NCBI GenBank assembly: GCA_018821685.1
Contig: JAHJLO010000078.1
Location: forward strand, 1 to 13,297
Length of the DNA: 13,297 nucleotides
DNA from: Patescibacteria group bacterium
GTDB lineage: Bacteria > Patescibacteriota > Minisyncoccia > Phycocordibacterales > UBA12079
Reading direction: 5' to 3'
Shown: positions 1 to 5,623 of the stretch, piece after piece
Layout of the letters: every line of letters begins with the position of its first letter
Numbering within the stretch: position 1 is the stretch's first letter
The notes under the pieces: generated by a model
The model's input: the letters and a program-made list of their open reading frames with translations, nothing else
Database searches by the model: none
Told to the model about the DNA's origin: nothing
Translations under genes and position numbers: made by a program

Positions 1-131
1 GTTTTTCTTTTGCTACAATTACAAACAAAGATGTTCAGTGTGCTGTTCGTAAACTAAACAGCCGACCGCGTAAACGTCTTAACTATTTAACGCCACGACA
101 AGTATTTAAGGGTGTGCACTTGAAGAGTTAA
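1..131 (+). CDS. IS30-family transposase, C-terminal fragment (5' end outside window)
   Basis: The frame starting at base 3 is open from the window edge to a TAA at 129-131 and gives 42 residues. They include FATITNKDVQCAVRKLNSRP, then RKRLNYLTPRQVF. The pattern 'a.I....l..v...LN.RPRKRL.Y.TP..vF' is the conserved C-terminal end of IS30-family DDE transposases, just after the catalytic glutamate helix. The catalytic residues themselves would lie upstream of the window, so I cannot say whether the copy is intact. All five arginine codons are CGT or CGA, whereas AGA dominates in rpoB and rpoC further right; this fits a mobile element from another background. The family call is fairly sure because of the RPRKRL-Y-TP signature. 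Completeness and activity are unknown. Confidence 0.82.
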   Translation, partial: FSFATITNKDVQCAVRKLNSRPRKRLNYLTPRQVFKGVHLKS

Positions 132-137
132 TTCAAG
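119..137. repeat. Short inverted repeat at the transposase end; possible IS30 right terminus
   Basis: CTTGAA (119-124) and TTCAAG (132-137) form a 6-bp inverted repeat around a 7-base loop that holds the transposase stop codon. IS30-family elements commonly have their right terminal repeat at or just after the transposase stop, so the element boundary probably lies close to here. The left end is outside the window, so the true terminal repeat and target duplication cannot be confirmed. Confidence 0.35.
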
Positions 138-402
138 CTTTGTCTATCCAAACCTTTTCCAAATACTTTAAATATTCTTCAGGGCTAACATCTTCGAGAA
201 CAGTAGCTTTTACTCCCACCAAAGAAATATCTTCTTTTAAGTCAATAATTGTAAAAACTATACGTCCAGGATTGGAAGGTTTTGGACGTGCCAGAATTTC
301 TTCGATTTTTTTTCCCAACTCCGGGTTTTTTAGAATTATTGGGATTATAAATGTTCTTGGGCTTTCTTCGCCGATGTTCACAAACAACAATTTTTTGCTC
401 AT
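133..402 (-). CDS. Small hypothetical protein (89 aa)
   Basis: I do not recognise this family. The 89-residue product begins MSKKLLFVNIG and ends EYLKYLEKVWIDKA. It has no signal peptide, membrane segment or cysteine, and looks like a small soluble alpha/beta protein: beta-like FIIPIIL and RIVFTIIDL, and a charged C-terminal helix. That it is a real gene is supported by a textbook SD (AGGAGG, read on the minus strand at 412-407) four bases before the ATG and by a good promoter upstream. The TGA stop (135-133) is separated from the convergent transposase stop by one base, so the insertion element may have altered or supplied the 3' end of this gene. It is divergent from the cysteine-rich gene at 635 and shares a 232-base control region with it. 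The overlapping plus-strand frame 140-508 is antisense to it and lacks a start signal. Confidence 0.68.
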   Translation of the reverse strand: MSKKLLFVNIGEESPRTFIIPIILKNPELGKKIEEILARPKPSNPGRIVFTIIDLKEDISLVGVKATVLEDVSPEEYLKYLEKVWIDKA

Positions 403-449
403 GGGTCCTCCTTTTAAAATATTTGAGAGGTGCTACTTATCTACTCACA

Positions 450-478
450 ATAATATTCATAATTTGAGCCCGGGTCAA
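450..478 (-). promoter_or_regulatory. Sigma70-type promoter of the 89-aa gene
   Basis: On the minus strand TTGACC (478-473) and TATTAT (455-450) are separated by exactly 17 bases, close to the sigma70 consensus. The predicted start, near 442-443, gives a leader of about 40 nt carrying the AGGAGG site of the 133-402 gene. The assignment rests on pattern match only. Confidence 0.6.
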
Positions 479-545
479 GTTAAAAAGCAAAAAAACTTTT
501 TTCGGTAATAATCTTTTAGAAATATTGTATTTTTATGTTTTAGAG

Positions 546-572
546 TTAACAAATCAAGAATTGTGTGATAAT
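546..572 (+). promoter_or_regulatory. Possible extended -10 promoter of the cysteine-rich gene
   Basis: TGTGATAAT (564-572) reads as an extended -10 (TGn plus GATAAT). A TTAACA (546-551) lies 15 bases upstream of the hexamer, a short spacing for a -35, so the extended -10 would have to carry most of the recognition. It lies 62 bases before the ATG at 635. Confidence 0.4.
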
Positions 573-634
573 CTGAATATAGAAATCTTTAAAAGGTCAT
601 TGAGGCCAAAATCTTAGAAAATTGGAGGGCTATT

Positions 635-1225
635 ATGTCAAAAAATACCGATAAGGATCTTGTAGTTATAGAAAAAATTGGACGTATCGATAACAATCCT
701 ATTCTTGGTGAATATCAAGACGCAGTGATGGATGAAAATTGGCAAGGAGGGTTTTGTTGTTTGTCCCATGTTCTTCCCAGCTACTGGCTTCATCTAGCCG
801 AACATGGTTGTGAGGATAAAGAATTAACAGAAGAAAAAATGAACTTTTCTTATCGGGTGGCAGAGGGAGCTCTTCTTGTTCCGAAAGAAACTTTGATCAA
901 TAAGTATCATGTTGATTTAGATCCAGGCACTCCTGACTTTTTACCTATTTGTGGAACTTGTTTTAAAATGTTGATGAGCCCTTTTTTTACACTGACTTTT
1001 TGCCTAGATTGTGATTCTAGCCAATGGGTCTCGAGGAGTGAAAAAGACGGTAAAATTAGAGCTGATCTTGTTTACCGTAAGGGCTGCGAGCACTGCCTTC
1101 CCGAAGGACGAAAGAGTGTTATTGTCTATGTTTATTCTTGCGTAGATATAGTGATAAAAGGCTTGGAAATGTTGGGAGTTCCTCAGGGAGCTTTAGAATC
1201 TCTTAGGAAGATTCGTCCTGCATGA
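635..1225 (+). CDS. Hypothetical cysteine-rich protein with three CXXC pairs (196 aa)
   Basis: I do not recognise the family. The start is well defined: GGAGG (624-628) lies six bases before the ATG. The product has ten cysteines, including three CXXC pairs: C106-G-T-C109, C123-L-D-C126 and C151-E-H-C154, plus C41-C42, C59 and C169. The arrangement suggests a metal-binding (zinc-ribbon-like) or redox fold, but there is no catalytic signature I can name. There is no signal peptide or membrane segment, so it is probably cytoplasmic. It ends in TGA, and five of its eight arginine codons are CGN, unlike the AGA-rich core genes. It sits alone between a divergent small gene and a strong terminator, so it is probably a single-gene transcript. 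Its neighbourhood (IS30 end, strong SD) suggests an accessory gene. Confidence 0.72.
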   Translation: MSKNTDKDLVVIEKIGRIDNNPILGEYQDAVMDENWQGGFCCLSHVLPSYWLHLAEHGCEDKELTEEKMNFSYRVAEGALLVPKETLINKYHVDLDPGTPDFLPICGTCFKMLMSPFFTLTFCLDCDSSQWVSRSEKDGKIRADLVYRKGCEHCLPEGRKSVIVYVYSCVDIVIKGLEMLGVPQGALESLRKIRPA

Positions 1226-1244
1226 ATAAAACGGTAAATAAAAA

Positions 1245-1283
1245 AATAACGTAGATTTTTGTACTTAGAAAATCTACGTTATT
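1245..1283. terminator. Intrinsic terminator, 15-bp stem
   Basis: Arms 1245-1259 and 1269-1283 (core AACGTAGATTTT / AAAATCTACGTT) pair perfectly over 15 bp with a 9-base loop. An A-rich run precedes the stem and ATTTT follows it, so it could work on both strands. It lies 19 bases after the stop of the cysteine-rich gene and insulates rpsP from it. Confidence 0.8.
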
Positions 1284-1327
1284 ATTTTGCTAAAATTTTA
1301 TAAATATTGATTATTTTTTTAAACCTA

Positions 1328-1356
1328 TTGCATAACAGTAATAGTTTTGGTAGTAT
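1328..1356 (+). promoter_or_regulatory. rpsP promoter, predicted to give a leaderless mRNA
   Basis: TTGCAT (1328-1333) and TAGTAT (1351-1356) are spaced by 17 bases, with a TGG extended -10 element (1348-1350) directly before the -10. The expected transcription start, seven bases after the end of the -10, is 1363-1364. The A of the S16 ATG is base 1364. No SD sequence precedes that ATG, which agrees with translation of a leaderless transcript. Confidence 0.6.
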
Positions 1357-1363
1357 ATTGTCT

Positions 1364-1918
1364 ATGTTAAAAATCAGATTACAAAGAGTTGGGAGAAAAC
1401 ACGATCCTTCATTTAGGATTGTTTTAACTGATTCTAAAAATGGTCCTAAGAGTGGAAATTTTCTAGAAATTCTTGGAAATTATGACGCTAAAAAGGATGT
1501 TAGAAAAATTGAGGGTGATAGGGTAAAAGAGCTTGTTGCTCAAGGGGCTCAGGTTTCTGATACTGTTCACAATATTTTAATAACAGAAAAAATTATTGAA
1601 GGAAAGAAAATTAATGTTCTTCCTAAAAAATCTCCTATTGTAAATGAAGAGAAAATTAAAGCAGAAGCCGAAGCTGCTGAAGCTAAGGTAAAGGCTGAAG
1701 AGGAAGCTCGAGCTGCCGCAAAAGCTGCTGAAGCAGAAGCCGAAGCTGCCGAGAAAGCCGAAGAAGTTTCTGCTAATGAAGCCGAAGCTCCTGTTAAAGA
1801 AGAAACTACTGCTGAGGAAACTCCAGAAGTTGTTGAGAAAAAAACAACCGAGGAAGAAGTTCCGGTAGAAGAAGTAAAAGAGGAAACCCCAGTAGTCGAA
1901 GAAGTAAAGAAATCTTAA
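1364..1918 (+). CDS. rpsP: 30S ribosomal protein S16 with long acidic C-terminal tail
   Basis: S16 is a small-subunit protein that binds 16S rRNA early in 30S assembly. Residues 1-88 are the S16 core: MLKIRLQRVGRKHDPSFRIV, TDSKNGPKSGNFLEILGNYD, and GAQVSDTVHNIL near 61-72. I chose the ATG at 1364 because the family starts M-[VL]-[KT]-I-R-L. The frame stays open upstream to 1307, but that adds a 19-residue extension not seen in S16. The usual length is about 80-90 aa; this one is 184. Residues 95-184 are low complexity: an Ala/Glu/Lys helix-like stretch (95-140), then a Glu/Val/Thr/Pro stretch. In total they hold 31 Glu and 12 Lys, net about -18. The gene is monocistronic here, between two terminators, without the rimM-trmD-rplS partners usual in other bacteria. 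Identity is secure; the role of the tail is unknown. Confidence 0.96.
   Translation: MLKIRLQRVGRKHDPSFRIVLTDSKNGPKSGNFLEILGNYDAKKDVRKIEGDRVKELVAQGAQVSDTVHNILITEKIIEGKKINVLPKKSPIVNEEKIKAEAEAAEAKVKAEEEARAAAKAAEAEAEAAEKAEEVSANEAEAPVKEETTAEETPEVVEKKTTEEEVPVEEVKEETPVVEEVKKS
1661..1749 (+). repeat. 17-bp direct repeat pair within the S16 tail coding sequence
   Basis: GCAGAAGCCGAAGCTGC occurs at 1661-1677 and again at 1733-1749, a 72-base (24-codon) period that keeps the reading frame. The sequence between is also built of GCN/GAA codons. It suggests that the Ala/Glu tail grew by in-frame duplication. Confidence 0.75.
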
Positions 1919-1928
1919 ATTAAACAAA

Positions 1929-1975
1929 TAAATAAAAAAACAATGACTACAATGTAGTCATTGTTTTTTTATTTA
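1929..1975. terminator. Bidirectional terminator after rpsP, 22-bp stem
   Basis: Arms 1929-1950 and 1954-1975 pair perfectly over 22 bp around a 3-base loop (AAT). The inner ten pairs (CAATGACTAC/GTAGTCATTG) are flanked by seven A on the left and seven T on the right, so a U-tract is present on either strand. It starts ten bases after the rpsP stop. Confidence 0.88.
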
Positions 1976-2009
1976 AAATCTATGAAGTTGGATTTAAGGG
2001 TGTTTGTTT

Positions 2010-2025
2010 TTTCACATAGGTGAAA
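2010..2025. promoter_or_regulatory. Dyad TTTCAC-ATAG-GTGAAA upstream of rpoB
   Basis: A perfect 6-bp inverted repeat with a 4-base spacer lies about 40 bases before the proposed rpoB operon -35. It has no oligo-T run after it and is too short for a terminator, so a protein-binding site is possible. No regulator can be named. Confidence 0.35.
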
Positions 2026-2035
2026 TAGGAGAGGG

Positions 2036-2044
2036 TTATCCACA
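2036..2044 (+). promoter_or_regulatory. Perfect DnaA-box match TTATCCACA
   Basis: TTATCCACA is the consensus high-affinity DnaA box. It lies 18 bases before the TTGACA of the rpoB operon promoter. A weaker candidate (TTTTTCACA, 2008-2016, one mismatch to TTATNCACA) lies 28 bases upstream in the same orientation. With no cluster of boxes, no dnaA or dnaN and no other origin mark in the window, it may be a regulatory site or chance. Confidence 0.4.
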
Positions 2045-2056
2045 ATTGACTTTTTT

Positions 2057-2070
2057 GTTTGTTGACAAAC
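2057..2070. promoter_or_regulatory. Dyad overlapping the rpoB operon -35 (possible operator)
   Basis: GTTTGT-TG-ACAAAC is a perfect 6-bp inverted repeat whose right half overlaps the TTGACA at 2062-2067. A protein bound here would compete with RNA polymerase. The sequence is simple and AT-rich, so the dyad may be incidental. Confidence 0.3.
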
Positions 2071-2088
2071 TATTTTTTTTGATATAAA
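2062..2088 (+). promoter_or_regulatory. Proposed promoter of the rpoB-rpoC-dnaG-rpoD operon
   Basis: A consensus -35 TTGACA (2062-2067) is followed by TATAAA (2083-2088) after 15 bases; TAAACT (2085-2090) would give 17. The spacing is short for the better -10, but this is the best promoter in the roughly 400-base gap before rpoB and follows the rpsP terminator. It predicts a start near 2095 and a leader of about 280 nt. Confidence 0.5.
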
Positions 2089-2212
2089 CTGGTGCATACC
2101 AATTAAGTTTGCTTTTAAATTACCAAATGGCAGTGTATTTTAAAGTAAATTTAATCAACGCCCGATTGAGTTCTGATAGAAATTCCGAAACCTTTTAATA
2201 GTTTAATTCGAA

Positions 2213-2235
2213 AAATCATCCTGATCAGATGATTT
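2213..2235 (+). other. Hairpin in the rpoB leader
   Basis: AAATCATC (2213-2220) and GATGATTT (2228-2235) form an 8-bp perfect stem. The loop is CTGATCA, which contains the self-complementary TGATCA and so could in principle pair between molecules. No oligo-T run follows, so it is not a terminator. Confidence 0.45.
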
Positions 2236-2284
2236 GTAAAATTATTTTGTTTACGGGCAACACTAAATAAATAAATAAAAAATG

Positions 2285-2318
2285 AGAACCTCTTTTTAAG
2301 TGGTTTCTTTTTGTTTTT
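2285..2318 (+). terminator. Possible attenuator: imperfect hairpin with T-rich tail in the rpoB leader
   Basis: AGAACC (2285-2290) can pair with GGTTTCT (2302-2308) with one bulged T, followed by TTTTTGTTTTT up to 2318. It resembles a weak intrinsic terminator sitting 60 bases before the rpoB ATG. The stem is only six pairs, so partial readthrough would be expected. This is a pattern-based suggestion only. Confidence 0.3.
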
Positions 2319-2377
2319 GCCTGAGTTATTAATAGATGAGTTTGTTGTAAGCAACGGACTGTAAATTTTTATAAAAT

Positions 2378-5300
2378 ATGAGTACTACAAAGAAAATGGA
2401 ACAAAAGTTTTTTGGTAAATACAAAGAACCAATGGTTGAATTACCTAATTTAGTTGAAGCCCAGGTTGCTTCATATAAATGGTTTGTTGAAGATGGAGTT
2501 AAAGAAGTTCTTAAAGAATTTACTCCTATTAAAGATTATTCTGAAAAGAAATTCCAGTTGGAGTTTAATCATTTTGAGTTTGCAAAACCTGAGTTTGATG
2601 AATTTCATGCAAAAGGAAATAAGTTATCCTATACTTCTTCCCTTACTGTTAAAGCTAAATTAAAAAATTTAACAACGGGTTCTGAAAAAGAACAGGATAT
2701 TTTTCTTGTTGATTTCCCTTTGATGACCGATCACGGGACTTTTGTTATTAACGGAGTTGAAAGAGTTGTAGTACCTCAATTAGCCCGTTCTTTCGGAGTC
2801 TTCTTTACCGAACAAGAAATTAAAGGTAAAAAATATTTTGGAGCAAAAATTATTCCATCTAGAGGAGCTTGGGTTGAATTAGAATCAGATGCCGATGGTG
2901 TTATTTATGTAAGAATAGATAGAAAAAGAAAATTTCCAATTTCATCTTTGTTTAGAATTCTTGATACTCCTGAAGATCTAACAACTCTTTTTAAGGAAGA
3001 TAATATGAAAAAAATGATTCAGCTTTCGGTTGCTAAAGATGCTGCCAAAACTGTTAATGATTCATACGTTGAAATTTATAAGAGATTGAGAGACGGGGGG
3101 ATGGTGGCTCCCGGTCATGCGAAAGAATTCGTTGATTCTATTTTAAGCCCTGAAAAATACGATCTTTCAGAGGTTGGTAGATTCCATTTTAACCAGAGAT
3201 TTAAAAAACCAACAGATAAAAAAGCTTTGAAAGAAAGAGGCCTTTCTGTTGAAGATTTAAAAGTTATTCTTGCTCATATTGTTAAATTAAACGAAACTCC
3301 TAATGCAAAGTCAGATGATATTGACCATTTAGGATCAAGAAGAGTTAGATATTTTGGAGAAATGATTCAACATAAGTTTAGAGTTGGTATGCTACAAATG
3401 AAGAGAAACATCCAAGATAGGATGTCTATTATTGATGTAGATGCAACTCTTCCTGTTCAATTTGTGAGTCCAAGACCTCTACAAGCTCGAATTAAAGAGT
3501 TCTATACAACAAACCAGTTGTCACAGTTTATGCAACAGGATAATATTTTGCACGAGCTTGAGCATTTAAGAACCGTTTCTGCTTTAGGTCCTGGAGGTTT
3601 GGTTCGAGAAAGAGCTTCTTTTGAGGTTCGTGACGTCCATACTTCTCATTATGGAAGACTTTGTCCTATTCAAACTCCTGAGGGTCAAAACATTGGTCTT
3701 ATTTTAAGATTAGCAAACTATGCAAGAATAAATTCCTATGGAATGATTGAAACTCCTTATGCAAAAGTAAAAAACGGAAAGATTACGAAGGAAATTGAAT
3801 TTTTGAATGCTTTGGAAGAAGAAAACTATAACATTGCTCACTCAGCTACAAATTATGATAATAATGGAAAAATTTTAGATGAAAAAGTGGAGGCTAGAAA
3901 TACTGGTAAGCCGGTATTAATTCCTAGAGAAAAGATTGATTATATGGATGTTGCTGCTAACCAGGCTTTTTCTGTTGCAACTTCAATGATTCCTTTCGTA
4001 AACCACGATGATGCGAACAGAGCTTTGATGGGATCAAACATGCAGAAGCAGGCTACTCCTTGTATTATTCCTCAAGCTCCATTGGTTGCTACAGGAATTG
4101 AAGAAAGAGCTGCTCGAGACGTTGGAAGACTTATTCTTTCAGAAGAAAGCGGTGTTGTAAGTTATGTAGATGCTAGAAATATTAAAGTTAAAAATTCAGC
4201 AGGAAAAGAAAAAAGTTATAGTTTAGTTTATCTATCCAGGACAAATGATAAAAGTGCATTTAGTCACCGTCCTTCCGTTGATCTTGGACAGAAAGTTAAG
4301 AAAGGAGATGTTCTCGCTGACGTTTCTTCAAGTGATAATGGACAAATTGCTATTGGGCAAAACTGTTTGGTGGCGTTTATGTCATGGGCTGGTTCTAACT
4401 ATGAGGATGCGATTATTATTTCTGAAAGATTGGTTAAGAAGGATACACTTACAAGCCTTCACGTTGAGGAGTTTGCCGAAGATGTTCGGGACACTAAACT
4501 AGGCGCGGAAGTAACTACTCACGACATTCCCAATGTTAGTGAAGGTAAATTAAAAAATCTAGACGAAGACGGAATTATTAGAGTTGGGGCCGAAGTTGGT
4601 CCTGGAGATATTCTTGTTGGTAAAATTACTCCAAAAGGAGAAACTCAATTAACCCCAGAAGAAAGATTACTTAGATCAATTTTTGGAGAGAAGGCTCGAG
4701 ATGTTAAAGATACTTCATTAAGAATGCCAGGAGGAAAGAGAGGAAGAGTTGTTAGTGTTAAGGTTTTCTCAAGAGAAGATGGGGAAGTCACAGAATCTGG
4801 TGTTATTAAGAAAATTTATATTGAAATTGCAGAACTAAGAGGGATCTCTGTCGGAGATAAGCTTGCTGGACGACATGGAAACAAGGGTGTTATTTCAAGA
4901 ATTTTACCAGTAGAAGATATGCCTCATATGGAAGACGGAACACCTGTTGATGTTATCCTAACACCGCTTGGAGTTCCTTCTCGTATGAACCTAGGACAGA
5001 TTTTGGAATTACACTTAGGATTGGCTGCTCACACTCTTAATTATCAAGCGATTGTTCCTCCATTCCAAGGAGCTACTGATAAAGAAATTAGAGAGGAATT
5101 GAAAAAAGCTGGATTTAATGAAAATGGAAAAATACCTTTGATTGATGGTAGAACAGGAGAAAGGTTTAATCAAGATATTGCCGTTGGGTATATGTATATT
5201 TTGAAACTTCACCACATGGTTGAAGACAAGATTCACATGCGTTCAGTTGGTCCTTACTCACTTATTAACCAACAACCATTGGGTGGAAAGGCTCAAAACG

Positions 5301-5572
5301 GAGGACAGAGATTTGGAGAAATGGAAGTCTGGGCATTGTTGGGACATGGTGCTGCTTATACATTGAGAGAGGTTCTTACCATAAAATCAGATGATATCGT
5401 CGGAAGGTCAGCCGCCTTTGATGCAATTATTAAAGGTAAAAGAATTCCTGAACCTAATACACCAGCTTCCTTTAGTGTTCTTGTAAAGAACTTAAGAGGT
5501 TTGGCTTTAGATATTGAATTAAGTGAAGAAGAGAAGGTCGAATTAAAAAACAATGAAAAGTTAGAAGGTTAA
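2378..5572 (+). CDS. rpoB: DNA-directed RNA polymerase subunit beta
   Basis: RpoB forms, with RpoC, the catalytic cleft of RNA polymerase. Landmarks in order: N-terminal lobe with ELPNLVEAQVASYKWF (about 21-36); the rifampicin region QLSQFM at 380-385 through HTSHYGRLCPIQTPEG; EDAIIISERL; the GETQLTPEERLLRSIFGEKA segment; GDKLAGRHGNKGVISRILP; LTPLGVPSRMNLGQILELHLG; and the C-terminal QRFGEMEVWALLGHGAAYTLRE clamp. At 1064 aa it is short compared with Bacillus (about 1190) or E. coli (1342), as expected for a form without large inserts. In the rifampicin pocket (E. coli numbering) D516 is Q386, S522 is H392 and R529 is T399, while Q513, H526 and S531 are kept. There is no SD before the ATG (upstream ATTTTTATAAAAT). 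It is first in the operon with rpoC 51 bases on; rplJ and rplL are not upstream. Confidence 0.98.
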   Translation: MSTTKKMEQKFFGKYKEPMVELPNLVEAQVASYKWFVEDGVKEVLKEFTPIKDYSEKKFQLEFNHFEFAKPEFDEFHAKGNKLSYTSSLTVKAKLKNLTTGSEKEQDIFLVDFPLMTDHGTFVINGVERVVVPQLARSFGVFFTEQEIKGKKYFGAKIIPSRGAWVELESDADGVIYVRIDRKRKFPISSLFRILDTPEDLTTLFKEDNMKKMIQLSVAKDAAKTVNDSYVEIYKRLRDGGMVAPGHAKEFVDSILSPEKYDLSEVGRFHFNQRFKKPTDKKALKERGLSVEDLKVILAHIVKLNETPNAKSDDIDHLGSRRVRYFGEMIQHKFRVGMLQMKRNIQDRMSIIDVDATLPVQFVSPRPLQARIKEFYTTNQLSQFMQQDNILHELEHLRTVSALGPGGLVRERASFEVRDVHTSHYGRLCPIQTPEGQNIGLILRLANYARINSYGMIETPYAKVKNGKITKEIEFLNALEEENYNIAHSATNYDNNGKILDEKVEARNTGKPVLIPREKIDYMDVAANQAFSVATSMIPFVNHDDANRALMGSNMQKQATPCIIPQAPLVATGIEERAARDVGRLILSEESGVVSYVDARNIKVKNSAGKEKSYSLVYLSRTNDKSAFSHRPSVDLGQKVKKGDVLADVSSSDNGQIAIGQNCLVAFMSWAGSNYEDAIIISERLVKKDTLTSLHVEEFAEDVRDTKLGAEVTTHDIPNVSEGKLKNLDEDGIIRVGAEVGPGDILVGKITPKGETQLTPEERLLRSIFGEKARDVKDTSLRMPGGKRGRVVSVKVFSREDGEVTESGVIKKIYIEIAELRGISVGDKLAGRHGNKGVISRILPVEDMPHMEDGTPVDVILTPLGVPSRMNLGQILELHLGLAAHTLNYQAIVPPFQGATDKEIREELKKAGFNENGKIPLIDGRTGERFNQDIAVGYMYILKLHHMVEDKIHMRSVGPYSLINQQPLGGKAQNGGQRFGEMEVWALLGHGAAYTLREVLTIKSDDIVGRSAAFDAIIKGKRIPEPNTPASFSVLVKNLRGLALDIELSEEEKVELKNNEKLEG

Positions 5573-5589
5573 TAAAAAGTTGAAAGCAA

Positions 5590-5615
5590 AACTAAAAACT
5601 TATTAACTAAAAACT
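5590..5615 (+). repeat. 11-bp direct repeat in the rpoB-rpoC gap
   Basis: AACTAAAAACT occurs at 5590-5600 and 5605-5615, with a 15-base period, immediately before the rpoC ATG (5624). The gap contains neither an SD nor a hairpin terminator. The repeat may simply be AT-rich slippage, or may keep the rpoC start region unstructured. Confidence 0.5.
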
Positions 5616-5623
5616 ATAAAAAC

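Larger units (their letters stand above)
2095..2377 (+). other. Long untranslated leader of rpoB, no convincing gene
   Basis: About 280 bases between the proposed start and the rpoB ATG hold no convincing gene. The only frame of note (2151-2354, minus) would use a TTG start with no SD and has Lys/Asn-rich content. Two structured elements stand out: a hairpin at 2213-2235 (AAATCATC / GATGATTT, 7-base loop) and an imperfect hairpin with a T-rich tail at 2285-2318. The other parts are AT-rich without recognised structure. A leader this long before rpoB could carry feedback or attenuation control, but no known riboswitch or protein-binding leader motif is recognised. Confidence 0.4.

Noticed and set aside
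140..508. Plus-strand frame of 122 codons overlapping the 89-aa gene
   Set aside because: It has no SD, runs through the promoter region of the minus-strand gene, and the opposite frame has a textbook SD and promoter.
1307..1363. Longer rpsP start (ATG at 1307) adding 19 residues
   Set aside because: S16 begins with M-L-K-I-R-L at 1364, the added residues match nothing in the family, and the promoter -35/-10 lies inside this stretch.
1577..1927. Minus-strand open frame of 116 codons opposite rpsP
   Set aside because: It is the antisense of the Glu/Ala/Lys-rich tail, giving a Phe/Ser/Leu-rich artefact. No SD, no promoter, and it runs across the terminator arm.
2091..2100. GGTGCATACC partial palindrome after the rpoB -10
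   Set aside because: The stem is only three to four pairs and overlaps the expected transcription start; too weak to call an operator.
2151..2354. Minus-strand frame of 67 codons in the gap before rpoB
   Set aside because: It needs a TTG start with no SD, has Lys/Asn-rich low-information content, and lies antisense to the proposed rpoB leader.
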